Part shown: one piece after another, positions 25,034-34,067 of the stretch
Numbering within the stretch: the stretch's first letter is position 1
Layout of the letters: the number at the start of each line of letters is the position of its first letter
Assembly (NCBI GenBank): GCA_016235865.1
Contig: JACRIK010000014.1
Coordinates: forward strand, 17,371 to 81,370
DNA: 64,000 nt
Origin: Planctomycetota bacterium
Lineage (GTDB): Bacteria; Planctomycetota; MHYJ01; JACQXL01
Reading direction: 5' to 3'
The notes under the pieces: model-generated
Database searches by the model: none
What the model saw: the letters and a program-made list of their open reading frames with translations, nothing else
Told to the model about the DNA's origin: nothing
Translations under genes and position numbers: made by a program

Positions 25034-25957
25034 CTATTCTTCAAACATGGCCTCGACGAATTTATTAGCATCGAATTCTTCTATATCTTCCAGTTTCTCG
25101 CCGATGCCAATGAACTTGACCGGCAGGTTAAGCTGGTTTTTGATGGCTACGATGATTCCGCCTTTGGCCGTGCCGTCTAATTTAGCCAAAAAAAGCCCGT
25201 TGATTGGGACTGCTTCATTAAATAGTTTTGCTTGGATAATGGCATTCTGACCGGTGGTGGCATCAATCACCAGCAGAGTTTCATGGGGCGCATTAGGTAT
25301 TTTACTGGCAAGCACATTTTTTATCTTGGATAATTCCTTCATAAGATTGGTTTTCGTGTGCAGCCGCCCGGCCGTATCCACGATAAGCACGTCGGACTTC
25401 CTGGCCATCGCGGCCTCAGCCGCGTCAAAAGCCACCGCGCCGGGGTCGCTGTCCGCCTGGTGTTTGATGATATCAATGCCCAACCGTTCGGACCAGATTG
25501 TAAGTTGTTCAATCGCCGCCGCCCGAAAGGTATCGCTGGCTGATAGTAAAACCGATTTCCCGTTTCGTTTTAACAGGCCGGCTAATTTAGCAATCGAGGT
25601 GGTCTTGCCGCTTCCGTTAACGCCGACTACCAGGATAACCGTTGGACCTGATGGCGCTAATTTAATCTTATTATAGTCGCTCTGGCTAATCAGTGATTTC
25701 TTCAATTCCTGCTTGAGATAGTCAATAATTTGCGCTGAATCCGTCAATTTACCTGCCTTGTAATCAGTCTTCAAGTCCTCAACAATTTTAACGCTTTCCT
25801 GGACGCCGATGTCAGCGGTAATCAGGATTTCCTCAAGGCGGTTAAGGAGTTCCTCGTCTATCCGGGCTCCTCGGAGCAAGTCGCGCACATCGCTGTTCAG
25901 GAGTTTTCTGGTTTTGGCTAGTCCTTCCTTTAGCTTGCTAAATAGGTTCCCAATCAT
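25034..25957 (-). CDS. ftsY: Signal recognition particle receptor FtsY
   Basis: 307 residues. NG GTPase domain: P-loop VVGVNGSGKTTSIAKLA, DTFRAAAIEQL, DTAGRLHTKTNLMKEL, LAKLDGTAKGG. The N domain begins immediately (KLKEGLAKTRKLLNSD); the acidic A domain of the E. coli protein is absent, as in many bacteria. It docks the SRP-ribosome complex at the membrane. Its ATG overlaps the nusB stop (ATGA), so ribH-nusB-ftsY is an operon. Confidence 0.96.
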   Translation of the reverse strand: MIGNLFSKLKEGLAKTRKLLNSDVRDLLRGARIDEELLNRLEEILITADIGVQESVKIVEDLKTDYKAGKLTDSAQIIDYLKQELKKSLISQSDYNKIKLAPSGPTVILVVGVNGSGKTTSIAKLAGLLKRNGKSVLLSASDTFRAAAIEQLTIWSERLGIDIIKHQADSDPGAVAFDAAEAAMARKSDVLIVDTAGRLHTKTNLMKELSKIKNVLASKIPNAPHETLLVIDATTGQNAIIQAKLFNEAVPINGLFLAKLDGTAKGGIIVAIKNQLNLPVKFIGIGEKLEDIEEFDANKFVEAMFEE

Positions 25958-26382
25958 AATTGTCTCTTATTTTCTGCTGCAATTTTGTCCAAAATGCCGT
26001 TGATAAAGTTTGATGAGTTCTGGCCGCCGTATTTCTTGGCTAATTCGATAGCTTCATTGATACTGACGGCTTGAGGGATATCCGCCCGGCAGAGCAGTTC
26101 ATAGGCGGCAATTTGTAGAATTGCCCGGTCAATCAGGGCGATTCTCTGGAATTCCCAGTTAGCGGATGATTTCTTGATTGCTTCATCTATTGTATCTCGG
26201 TTTTGTAGGTATCCCTTGACTAATTCTTTGGTGTAGTGAGTTGTTGATTCTGCATGGTTAGCCGATGCTTTTATCAATTCCTCTAAAACGGCGTTAAGAT
26301 CGATGTCGGAGATGTCTTTTTGGAAATTAAGCCGATAGATAATCTGGAGAGCCAGTTCGCGCGATAGGGTTCTTTGACGCAT
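25954..26382 (-). CDS. nusB: Transcription antitermination factor NusB
   Basis: 142 residues, all-helical NusB fold: SRELALQIIYRLNFQ at the start, ALIDRAILQIAAYELL and SINEAIELAKKYGGQNSSNFINGILDKI at the end. It binds boxA RNA with NusE in rRNA antitermination. It starts 3 nt after ribH and overlaps ftsY by 4 nt. ribH-nusB linkage is very common. Confidence 0.95.
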   Translation of the reverse strand: MRQRTLSRELALQIIYRLNFQKDISDIDLNAVLEELIKASANHAESTTHYTKELVKGYLQNRDTIDEAIKKSSANWEFQRIALIDRAILQIAAYELLCRADIPQAVSINEAIELAKKYGGQNSSNFINGILDKIAAENKRQL

Positions 26383-26385
26383 TTC

Positions 26386-26850
26386 CTAAATCTGTTCTAG
26401 GATGTTAATCATCTCTACTGCGGCTTCGGCAGCTTGTGCGCCTTTATTGCCTCGCTTGATGCCGGCACGTTCCATAGCTTGCTCGACGGTTTCAGCTGTG
26501 ATAATGCCGAATTCTATGGGGATGCCGCTATTCAGAGAGACCTGGGCAATGCCTTTAGCTGATTCCGAGGCAATGTAGTCGAAATGAGGCGTATCACCCT
26601 TGATGATTGCGCCTAAGCAGATTAGCGCATCATATTTCTTAGTCTTGGCCACTTTCTGGGCGACGATGGGTATCTCGAAAGAACCGGGAACCCAAAAGGT
26701 ATCTATGTCATCCTTCTTAGCGCCGTGACGGATGAGCCGGTCTTCCGCGCCATCAAGCAGGCGCTGGGTTACCAATTCGTTAAATCGGCTGACAATAAGC
26801 GCAAACTTCTTACCCTTGCCATCTAAATTACCCTGAAATGTTTTACCCAT
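26386..26850 (-). CDS. ribH: 6,7-dimethyl-8-ribityllumazine synthase
   Basis: 154 residues, full length. Motifs SRFNELVTQRLLDGA, WVPGSFEIPIVA, GAIIKGDTPHFDYI (catalytic His) and the C-terminal helix RAGIKRGNKGAQAAEAAVEM. It condenses the aminouracil with dihydroxybutanone phosphate, the step before riboflavin synthase. A strong AAAAGGAG precedes the ATG. ribD is at 13.4 kb. Confidence 0.96.
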   Translation of the reverse strand: MGKTFQGNLDGKGKKFALIVSRFNELVTQRLLDGAEDRLIRHGAKKDDIDTFWVPGSFEIPIVAQKVAKTKKYDALICLGAIIKGDTPHFDYIASESAKGIAQVSLNSGIPIEFGIITAETVEQAMERAGIKRGNKGAQAAEAAVEMINILEQI

Positions 26851-26885
26851 ATTATGCTCCTTTTACTGGCGGTTAAGCTTTAGTT

Positions 26886-26929
26886 GTTACAGCCAGTTAT
26901 CCCGACAGTTTTTGTCGGGGTTCTTACAG
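26886..26929. repeat. Short hairpin between ribH and ispF
   Basis: CCCGACA-GTTTT-TGTCGGG (about 26900-26918) lies in the 186-bp divergent gap between ribH and ispF. It may be a small dispersed palindrome. The rest of the gap is AT-rich and must hold both promoters. Confidence 0.45.
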
Positions 26930-27001
26930 ATCGTTATATGATGTCATCGGCGTCACGATTAAGCGTATACTAACATTGGATTGTCAAATATCAAGAAAAT
27001 C

Positions 27002-27030
27002 TTGATTTAATTGTAAAGATTCCATATTAT
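27002..27030 (+). promoter_or_regulatory. Promoter of ispF-cysS, leaderless geometry
   Basis: TTGATT (27002-27007), 17-bp spacer, TATTAT (27025-27030), six nucleotides before the ATG at 27037. No ribosome binding site can fit. Confidence 0.55.
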
Positions 27031-27036
27031 AACAGT

Positions 27037-27516
27037 ATGTTAGGGCTTGGTTTTGATATTCATCGTTTAGTTCATGGTCGGGAGTTTATCTTAGGCGGGG
27101 TTAAGATTAGCTATCCCAAAGGTTTGGAAGGCCACTCGGATGCGGATGTCCTGCTCCATGCCCTGATAGATGCGCTCTTGGGCGCGGCTAAGTTAAAACA
27201 GGCCGGCGATATCGGGGACCTGTTTCCCAACACTGATCCGTCCTACAAAGGCATCGCCAGTTCAGTATTACTCAAAAGAACCATAGACTTTATCCGGAAA
27301 CATAAGCGCAAATTTAAGGTTGGGGAAGTGGACAGCATTGTCTTTCTTGAGGAGCCGAAATTAGGCAAGAAAAAAATGGCTATCGCAAACAAGATCGCGC
27401 GTCTTTTGAAGATACCTGCAAATAGAGTCAGCGTTAAGGCCAAGACCATGGAACGCCTCGGTCCAATCGGCCATAAAAAGGCTGTCGCGGCTTTGGTATT
27501 GGTAATAATCAATTAA
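27037..27516 (+). CDS. ispF: 2-C-methyl-D-erythritol 2,4-cyclodiphosphate synthase
   Basis: 159 residues, full-length IspF: GFDIHRLV (zinc ligands), GHSDADVLLHALIDALLGAA, GDIGDLFPNTDPSYKG, KAKTMERLGPIG. Enzyme of the MEP isoprenoid pathway. ispH lies 1.4 kb downstream on the opposite strand. cysS starts 2 nt after the stop, so the two form an operon. Confidence 0.96.
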   Translation: MLGLGFDIHRLVHGREFILGGVKISYPKGLEGHSDADVLLHALIDALLGAAKLKQAGDIGDLFPNTDPSYKGIASSVLLKRTIDFIRKHKRKFKVGEVDSIVFLEEPKLGKKKMAIANKIARLLKIPANRVSVKAKTMERLGPIGHKKAVAALVLVIIN

Positions 27517-27517
27517 T

Positions 27518-28957
27518 ATGGCTTTATATCTTTATAACACTTACAACAAGCGGAAAGAGGAATTCAAGCCCGGGGAGTCGGGAAAGGCCAGGGTTTATTC
27601 CTGCGGGCCGACTGTCTATTCCCATCCCCATATCGGTAATTTCCGCTCATTCATCGCGGCTGATATTCTCTGCCGGTACTTGCGTTACCAGGGGTATGAG
27701 GTTACCCAGATAATGAATATCACCGATGTCGGGCACCTGACCACCGATGATAACCTGGCTCCGGATGAAGAGGGGGTTGATAAGATTCAGTTAGCCGCCC
27801 AGTCCGAAAAGAAGTCACCCAAGGAGATTACCGAATTCTATGCCAACAAGTTCTTTGAATTATCCAAATTACTTAATCTCTATCCGGCCAGCCATTATCC
27901 AAAGGCAACCCAGCATATCCCTGAGATGATAGTCATTACAAAGCGACTGCTGGAAAAAGGATATGCCTATGAGGTTAATGGCAATATTTATTATGATATA
28001 AGCAAATTCCCTGATTACGGTAGGCTTTCCGGCAATACGTTGGAAAATCTCAAGGCCGGAGCCAGGGTGAGTATAAAAAGCGAGAAGCGGAGTCCGATGG
28101 ACTTTGCGCTCTGGAAGCATGACCCCAAACACCTGATGCAATGGGACAGTCCCTGGGGACGTGGATTTCCTGGCTGGCATCTGGAATGCTCGGCTATGGC
28201 CTTGAAATATCTGGGCGAGAAAATAGACATCCATACCGGCGGTGAAGATAATATCTTCCCGCACCATGAATGCGAGATAGCCCAGTCCGAGGCATTTACC
28301 GGCAGTAAAGTGATAAAATATTGGGTTCACGCCAGGCATTTACTGGTGGATAACCAGAAGATGTCCAAGTCATTGGGTAATTTCTATACGGTGGATGATA
28401 TATTAAAGCAGGGCTATCATCCGATGATCCTGCGTTATGCCCTGATGAGCAGCCACTATGGCCAGCAGCTCAATTTTAATATGGACTTATTGAAGGCGTC
28501 GAAAGGCGCGATAGAACGGCTGATTAATTTCCAAAGGATGCTGGATGCCCCCATTAGAGAAGGACGTCCCGCTGGGATTATCTCTAACGGGGTGAGTTTA
28601 CTTATCGGAAATACCAGGAAGCGGTTTGAGGCGGCGATGGACGATAATCTGAACATCTCCGAAGCGCTGGCCGCCATATTTGACCTAATCACCGCGGTGA
28701 ATAAACTGGCTGTTTCCGCTGCCGATGCAGTCGCGATAAAGTCGGCCTTAGAGGATTTTGATAAGGTTCTGGGTATACTCGGTGTGGTACGGGAAAGCGA
28801 TTCAGATGAAGAGATAGAGAAACTTGTTATCGAAAGGACCCTGGCCCGCAAGGAGAGCAATTTCAAGAGGGCAGACGAGATAAGAAAATATCTGGAAGAC
28901 AAGGGCATTATCCTGGAGGACACGCCTCGGGGCACCAAATGGCATCGGCATCTATAA
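27518..28957 (+). CDS. cysS: Cysteinyl-tRNA synthetase
   Basis: 479 residues, class I synthetase. The zinc/HIGH region is SCGPTVYSHPHIGNFRSFI, followed by WHLECSAMALKYLG, HHECEIAQSEA and KMSKSLGNF (KMSKS loop). The C-terminal anticodon-binding region is complete (DEIRKYLEDKGIILEDTPRGTKW). Overlaps the convergent ispH by 6 nt. Confidence 0.96.
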   Translation: MALYLYNTYNKRKEEFKPGESGKARVYSCGPTVYSHPHIGNFRSFIAADILCRYLRYQGYEVTQIMNITDVGHLTTDDNLAPDEEGVDKIQLAAQSEKKSPKEITEFYANKFFELSKLLNLYPASHYPKATQHIPEMIVITKRLLEKGYAYEVNGNIYYDISKFPDYGRLSGNTLENLKAGARVSIKSEKRSPMDFALWKHDPKHLMQWDSPWGRGFPGWHLECSAMALKYLGEKIDIHTGGEDNIFPHHECEIAQSEAFTGSKVIKYWVHARHLLVDNQKMSKSLGNFYTVDDILKQGYHPMILRYALMSSHYGQQLNFNMDLLKASKGAIERLINFQRMLDAPIREGRPAGIISNGVSLLIGNTRKRFEAAMDDNLNISEALAAIFDLITAVNKLAVSAADAVAIKSALEDFDKVLGILGVVRESDSDEEIEKLVIERTLARKESNFKRADEIRKYLEDKGIILEDTPRGTKWHRHL

Positions 28958-29830
28958 TTTCGATAGTTTATCAACCACTTCCTTAATCAGCCAGTCCGGA
29001 GTGGATGTTCCGGTGGAAATCCCGATCGAGCGGTATTTCTTTAGTCGGATGGTCGGCAATTCCGAGGCGGACGCCACCTGAAAGGCGGGAATTTTCATGG
29101 AACGCGCCAGCAGGGTCAGGTTGGTGGTATTGGCGCTTTTATGGTCGCCCACCACCACAATGGCATCAACCTCTTTGGCCAGGTCCTTGACCGCGCCCTG
29201 GCGCCGGGCCGGCGCCTGGCAGATAGTGTCCAGCACCACCATCTCAATATCAGGCGGTATTTTTGATTTTATGATGGTTACAATTTGATAATATATCCGC
29301 GGTTGGAAAGTGCTCTGGGCCAGGATACATATCTTCTTTTTGAGTTTGCGTTTGCTTTCCTTGACTATTTGCTGGGCTTCGGCTGTTGAACTCACGACAA
29401 TCACCGGCGGGTGGCGTTTTATGGCCCGGGCATAGCCGACCAAACTGATGACCTCGGCGTGTTTCTTATCTCCGGCAATGATTATCTGATAGCCCTGATT
29501 GGCGTATTCCTGGACTATTTTCTGTGATTTCTTGACGTGTGGGCAGGTGGCGTCAATAATACCGTAGCCGTTGGCTGAGAGTTTAGCCCGGACCGGCGGC
29601 GGCACACCATGGGCGCGGATTAATAATAGCGTCCGGTGCGGTGATTTTGCCTTGCGTCTTTGGAACGGCTCCACGCCCTTGGCCTTGAGCATCTCCACCA
29701 CATTCTCGTTATGAATCAAGGGGCCGTAGGTATAGACCTTTTTGGCCGAGACCGAGCTCTTCAATGCCAAATCCAGGGCTCGTTTGACACCCCAACAAAA
29801 ACCCACATCCTTAGCTAATTTAATCTTCAT
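28952..29830 (-). CDS. ispH: 4-hydroxy-3-methylbut-2-enyl diphosphate reductase
   Basis: 292 residues from the ATG at 29830; an upstream ATG at 29848 lies within the preceding gene. The three Fe-S cysteines are in GFCWGVKRA, DATCPHVKK and DTICQAPARRQ; the middle has GDKKHAEV. The final enzyme of the MEP pathway, producing IPP and DMAPP. It follows the AsmA-like gene by 4 nt and is likely read from the GIY-YIG promoter. Confidence 0.95.
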   Translation of the reverse strand: MKIKLAKDVGFCWGVKRALDLALKSSVSAKKVYTYGPLIHNENVVEMLKAKGVEPFQRRKAKSPHRTLLLIRAHGVPPPVRAKLSANGYGIIDATCPHVKKSQKIVQEYANQGYQIIIAGDKKHAEVISLVGYARAIKRHPPVIVVSSTAEAQQIVKESKRKLKKKICILAQSTFQPRIYYQIVTIIKSKIPPDIEMVVLDTICQAPARRQGAVKDLAKEVDAIVVVGDHKSANTTNLTLLARSMKIPAFQVASASELPTIRLKKYRSIGISTGTSTPDWLIKEVVDKLSKL

Positions 29831-29834
29831 ATGT

Positions 29835-32552
29835 TCATTTACTCTCAAACAAGTAGGGCAATAGTTTTATTTCGGCCTTGGGATTATCAAAGGTTCCGCC
29901 GATCTTTACGGTATAAATCGGTTTTATAAACAGGTTCTTAATATCATCCAGTATCTTTATCTTGATATCAAGAAATTTTGTGTCAAATTGTAGGTCGAGT
30001 GTGCCATCCTTGAGTTTCATCTTGCCGGCGCCTTTTAAAACTACGTCTTTGCTGGTAAAGGATAATCTTCTTATCTGCATTTCGCCGTTGGCGATACTGA
30101 ATCTTATTTCGCCTTCATGGAAGACGCTCTTCTTGGCCAGTCCAAAGAGATTATATACGCTCAGGAAGACCGGCACCTCCCATATTTGGGCGTCCCTAAG
30201 GATGGCCCGGCCGTCGGTAACGTTTAGGTTTTCGATGGATGTGCCTTTGCCATTAAAGGCGAATTCGCCGGATAATTTTCCGGTAATCTCCCGGCTGCCC
30301 CAGCGGGTATCACGCGAAAAATCCTTCATGTCAACGCTGCCGATTTCTATTTTTCCCTGGTATTCAATGGCATCGGTCGGCGTGATGGAATCCGGTAACG
30401 ACGGCAGGGTGATAATCAGGAATCCGTTAACCGCGCCGTTATAGGCATTGCCTTTAATGTCGTAAAAACTGATATGGTTGCTCTCCTGCAGAAAAGCCAG
30501 CGACATATTGTTAATGACCTTGTCTTCAACTTTTAATTGGGAGAATTTGCCGGAGCCGGCCAGGTGACTGGTTTGGTTCGTTCTGGTTATCGAGTGTGAT
30601 CCCCGGAAGATTATGGAGCCGGTGATGTTACTGAAATCCAGTCCCTTGCTGAACCCACAGTCAAACAACTTGATTTCACCTTGGTAATTAAGGGCTTCCT
30701 GATTTTCGTTGGTGACCTTCAGCGATATGTCTGAATTAGTGGTAAAACTAATCTGCTCCAGCAGGTATTCCAGGTTGGATGGGAATAAGCTGTATAATGC
30801 CTTCCCGCCCACCAGGAGATTGGAGATTCTAATCTCCAACGCAATTTTAGGCGGGGCTTTGGCCGAGGCGGTGGTGATGGATGGATTGGAAATACCGCCG
30901 TTTAGTTCGAACCTGCTTTTGTCATAGCCGGCCGAGAGATTCGTTATGGACAGATAGGGTTGCTGGCTATCTGCGTAATCAGTATAGTATTCGATTTGTC
31001 CCCGGATATCGGTAAAGGCCAGCGCGGACGGGCCGACCTTGGCTGTGACCCCATTGCATTGAACCAGGGTTTTGGCATTAATAGCCGGATGGTCGGCTGA
31101 TTTATGGAGCGTGACCGTAACATTGACCGGTCCTTCAGGTTGTGATTTATTCCATAGGCTGTCGATTCCGGTAAGAATCTTATTAGTGGCTTCTTTCAGA
31201 ACATAATCATTGCTCTCAATATTCTTGGCGTTGATGTTGACAGCCAGATCCTCGACCTGTCCATTCTGGCTGAGGGTTATTTCGCCGTCTATCCTGAATT
31301 CACCATTGTTCCGGGCCGCCAAAAGCGATTTGAGTTTTACCAGCCGTTCAACGATTTCTACTTCTCCGGTCAGGCCGTCAAGCGGATAGGGGAAAAAAGT
31401 GGGTTTGACCTGCACCTTTCGGCAGTATATCTTGGTGTGATAACGTGTTTCCTGCTTGGCGCCGACCGGTTTGGAGATTGATACTTCCGCGTCAGCCAGC
31501 CCGCCGAGTGATAATTCATCCCAGATATTCCTGAACTGCGGGTTAAGGGAATTATGGAGTTTGTCATCAAAGGCCATATTCTGGATCTTGAGCGCCAAAT
31601 CATACCCGCCGGATTGCTCATAACCGTCCACAGAACCGTTTGCCGTCACGGTCGTCAAGCCGTTTAGTCCCCTGAGGTTTTTGAGACTGGCGCCTTTTAA
31701 GGTGAATTCCACCTGCCCCTCTACCTTGGTTAAGGGATATGGGAATCCGTTGTAGGTCATATCGTTCTTCTGGCAGTCCATCAGGGCCGTGACCTCCGGG
31801 GGTTGTCCGTTGCCGGTCTTTAGCAGGATGTTCAGGTTTACCTTGCCCTGCGGCTGGTAACGTTGCCAGATAATATTATAATGGCTGCTCAATTTATCGG
31901 ATAAATATGTGCCGATATCGGTATTCTGGGCCAGCAGGTTGAGATTGATATTGGTGACGTTCGAATCCAGTTCGCCGCGCACCTTCCAGTTACCCAGTTC
32001 GGATGCGTCAAATCCGCCTTCAGCCACATAACGTCCCTTGATGATGGGGTAGAGATTGAGGTTGATGTCCTTTAGTTTCAAGGACGCATTATCTTTCAGG
32101 ATGTGATTGTCGGAGAATACCAGAGACGCATTCTTCAGGATGATTATTGGCGAAGGCGCGTTGCCCGAGGCGTCGAACTTAAAGTCGGGAATCCGGTTAT
32201 TGACCAGGAAAATCTCCGGATTATAAAGCGCTATTTTGTCGATGATAAACTTCCCGCGCAGTAATTTGGTCTGGTCATAGGTGACCCGGAGCGTCTTTAC
32301 CCTGATGAAGTCATAATTGCCTGCGCCGTTGGCGTCGGTGCAGGGGAGCTTGATATCCGAGACCTTTATCCCGCGCCAGAAGTTGAAGGTGATTTCACCG
32401 ACCGAGAATTTTGTCCCGAATATTTTATAGAGCTCCGACTCCACCTTGGCCGGCGTGACCAGGGAGGCTGTGATAATCCGGACATTTATCGCCGCCAGAA
32501 TCAGGAGAAACGCGATAATGAAGAAAAATACGCCAATAGTTCGGTATCTCAT
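29835..32552 (-). CDS. AsmA-like/DUF748-type envelope protein
   Basis: 905 residues. One N-terminal membrane helix (TIGVFFFIIAFLLILAAINV) anchors a long beta-rich periplasmic region with AsmA-like repeats: FNFWRGIKVSDIKL, repeated segments of the form ITNLSAGYDKSRFELNG, KGAGKMKLKDGTLDLQFDTKF and a final TVKIGGTFDNPKAEIK. These end motifs are typical of AsmA/TamB-type proteins, which are proposed to bridge the envelope for lipid transport. Start codon overlaps the GIY-YIG stop (ATGA). Confidence 0.78.
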   Translation of the reverse strand: MRYRTIGVFFFIIAFLLILAAINVRIITASLVTPAKVESELYKIFGTKFSVGEITFNFWRGIKVSDIKLPCTDANGAGNYDFIRVKTLRVTYDQTKLLRGKFIIDKIALYNPEIFLVNNRIPDFKFDASGNAPSPIIILKNASLVFSDNHILKDNASLKLKDINLNLYPIIKGRYVAEGGFDASELGNWKVRGELDSNVTNINLNLLAQNTDIGTYLSDKLSSHYNIIWQRYQPQGKVNLNILLKTGNGQPPEVTALMDCQKNDMTYNGFPYPLTKVEGQVEFTLKGASLKNLRGLNGLTTVTANGSVDGYEQSGGYDLALKIQNMAFDDKLHNSLNPQFRNIWDELSLGGLADAEVSISKPVGAKQETRYHTKIYCRKVQVKPTFFPYPLDGLTGEVEIVERLVKLKSLLAARNNGEFRIDGEITLSQNGQVEDLAVNINAKNIESNDYVLKEATNKILTGIDSLWNKSQPEGPVNVTVTLHKSADHPAINAKTLVQCNGVTAKVGPSALAFTDIRGQIEYYTDYADSQQPYLSITNLSAGYDKSRFELNGGISNPSITTASAKAPPKIALEIRISNLLVGGKALYSLFPSNLEYLLEQISFTTNSDISLKVTNENQEALNYQGEIKLFDCGFSKGLDFSNITGSIIFRGSHSITRTNQTSHLAGSGKFSQLKVEDKVINNMSLAFLQESNHISFYDIKGNAYNGAVNGFLIITLPSLPDSITPTDAIEYQGKIEIGSVDMKDFSRDTRWGSREITGKLSGEFAFNGKGTSIENLNVTDGRAILRDAQIWEVPVFLSVYNLFGLAKKSVFHEGEIRFSIANGEMQIRRLSFTSKDVVLKGAGKMKLKDGTLDLQFDTKFLDIKIKILDDIKNLFIKPIYTVKIGGTFDNPKAEIKLLPYLFESK

Positions 32553-32830
32553 AGAATGTTCTTATTTAAATAAAGATTTAAATCTAATGCTTCTCTTAAC
32601 ATTTGTTTTACCGTTGATTTGCCAGATGACGTCTTAAAATAATCTTCCCTTCTCATGGCATCTTTTTTAGATGAATGAGCTTCGTAGTAAATAAGTTTGA
32701 ACGGACGACGCGGCTCGGTGCTTTTGCACTTGCCTAAGGTATGTTCCGCCATTCTCCTTTTTAAGTCAGATGTGAATCCGATATATAACTTCCTGTCTTT
32801 AATACTGAGCAAGATATAAACGTAATGCAT
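32549..32830 (-). CDS. GIY-YIG nuclease-like protein, copy 1
   Basis: 93 residues, one UvrC/Endo-I type GIY-YIG domain: HYVYILLSIKDRKLYIGFTSDLKRRMAEH, with conserved Tyr, Arg and Glu (FKLIYYEAHSSKKDAMRRE). Small proteins like this are widespread and of unknown function. It is upstream of the AsmA-like gene and overlaps it by 4 nt. The similar 84-residue gene is at 38787-39041. Confidence 0.88.
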   Translation of the reverse strand: MHYVYILLSIKDRKLYIGFTSDLKRRMAEHTLGKCKSTEPRRPFKLIYYEAHSSKKDAMRREDYFKTSSGKSTVKQMLREALDLNLYLNKNIL

Positions 32831-32863
32831 CAGTTCTGGGGTTGAATTAAGCCGCTTAGTTGT

Positions 32864-32887
32864 CCGTGAACCACGTGGGGTTCACGG
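32864..32887. repeat. Perfect palindrome near tRNA-Gln
   Basis: CCGTGAACC-ACGTGG-GGTTCACGG, arms of 9 bp with a 6-bp centre. No ORF needed. It lies in the 143-bp gap between the GIY-YIG gene and the tRNA and shares its ACTGAAC flank with the next hairpin. Confidence 0.55.
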
Positions 32888-32946
32888 CACTGAACTATCA
32901 TATATTGTTTGGCATTGCACCGTCATGCGAGTTCTCACACAGTGCG

Positions 32947-32976
32947 TAGCACTGAACCCAACGCGGTTCAGTGCTA
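32947..32976. terminator. 12-bp hairpin overlapping the tRNA-Gln 3' end
   Basis: Arms TAGCACTGAACC (32947-32958) and GGTTCAGTGCTA (32965-32976) are perfect. Read from the tRNA it follows the 3' end directly and shares its last three bases. It could terminate transcription or be an element inserted at the tRNA end; there is no U-tract. Confidence 0.45.
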
Positions 32977-33045
32977 CCCGGCTTGGACTCGAACCAAGAC
33001 TAAGAGAACCAAAATCTCTTGTGCTACCAATTACACCACCGGGTA
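32974..33045 (-). tRNA. tRNA-Gln (anticodon UUG)
   Basis: Folded by eye: 7-bp acceptor TACCCGG/CCGGGTA with discriminator G, anticodon stem AGAGA/TCTCT around the loop TTTTGGT (anticodon TTG), and T arm CTTGG/CCAAG with TTCGAGT loop. No CCA is encoded. It is the only tRNA found in the window. Confidence 0.93.
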
Positions 33046-33191
33046 ATCTTACTGGCTGTTAGTTCCCCGTGGACGTTACAGCCCGTTACCCCGTCGTATG
33101 ACGGGGACTTGCAATTATTAGCAGGTTTATATATCATACATCTTCGGCCGGGTCAACAAATTATTATTATGTTTGCTTCTCTGATAGCCGA

Positions 33192-33197
33192 TATATT
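33192..33197 (+). promoter_or_regulatory. -10 box of the deacetylase gene
   Basis: TATATT ends six nucleotides before the ATG at 33204, the same spacing as at other leaderless-type promoters in this window. No good -35 box was seen. Confidence 0.35.
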
Positions 33198-33203
33198 CTT
33201 GCT

Positions 33204-34067
33204 ATGCGTAATTTAGTAATCCTCTGCCTTCTGCTGTTTCTCATCTCCGGTAATTCATTTGCCTACGCCGAGGACAAGAAAGAACCGCCGCCGGTTCCTA
33301 TCATAACGGATATCGCAAAGGAAAAGGCAACTCCGGAGTGGTTTAGTTTCACCGATGTTATCGGCGACTTCGTGGTCCTGACCTTTGACGACGGCCCGTT
33401 CCGCTCCGCCTTTAGGCGAGACCTCGCCTCTGGCGGGCAGGCCAACAACAACGGATGGGTGGACCATACCGGCATCATTCTGGATATCCTTAAAAGAGAA
33501 AACCTTAAGGCCGCCTTCTTTATCCTGGGCTTCCAACTGGATACCGCCAATGTCAAGACCGGCGAGACCTACCAGAAATACTGCCAGTGGCTGGGCCGGA
33601 TGTTCGCCGAAGGGCACACCGTGGCCATCCACGACCGCAAACATATCCAGTTTTACAAGCAGAGCCGGAAGGATATGGACGCCTCATTCGCCTATACCAA
33701 AACCCGGGTTCGGGAAATCTGCGGCCAGGAACTCTCCTGTTATGTCCGTTCACCGGGCGGGTCAGTCAGCCGTGAAGCATTGCAATACCTGAGGCAGAAT
33801 GGCTACAAGCACATCTTCTGGCACATCAATTCCGAGCCCGAACAGTATCTCACCCCGAAGCAGATATTAAAGGCCATCATTAAGGAACTCAACCGGGGCA
33901 AGCGGGGCATTATCATGATGCACGACCGGAATGCCTCGGAGTATCTGGAGGAATTGCTGCGCTGGCTCAAGGCCAATAAGATTAAAGTCATCACGCTGGA
34001 GGAATGGGAACGCCGCTACGGACTGCCTGAGACGCCCTTTACACCCCAAAAGGTCAAGTTTGACTGA
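33204..34067 (+). CDS. Secreted polysaccharide deacetylase (NodB family)
   Basis: 287 residues with a signal peptide (NLVILCLLLFLISGNSFAYA). NodB motif 1 LTFDDGPF at about 60; the metal His residues are in HTVAIHDRKH (motif 2, normally HxxxH) and the C-terminal catalytic His in IIMMHDRN; YVRSPGG is motif 3. The enzyme would remove N- or O-acetyl groups from peptidoglycan or polysaccharide in the envelope. A stretch of about 14 residues after DDGPF (RSAFRRDLASGGQ) is encoded by a palindrome-rich insert (33402-33443) and interrupts motif 1 from its usual continuation. Single gene. Confidence 0.87.
   Translation: MRNLVILCLLLFLISGNSFAYAEDKKEPPPVPIITDIAKEKATPEWFSFTDVIGDFVVLTFDDGPFRSAFRRDLASGGQANNNGWVDHTGIILDILKRENLKAAFFILGFQLDTANVKTGETYQKYCQWLGRMFAEGHTVAIHDRKHIQFYKQSRKDMDASFAYTKTRVREICGQELSCYVRSPGGSVSREALQYLRQNGYKHIFWHINSEPEQYLTPKQILKAIIKELNRGKRGIIMMHDRNASEYLEELLRWLKANKIKVITLEEWERRYGLPETPFTPQKVKFD
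33402..33443. repeat. GC-rich palindromic insert in the deacetylase gene
   Basis: About 42 bp with AGGCGA-GACC-TCGCCT and the CTCTGGCGGGC module seen in intergenic hairpins (CCCGCCTGAGGCGGG-like at 11430 and 12251). It keeps the frame. Confidence 0.5.
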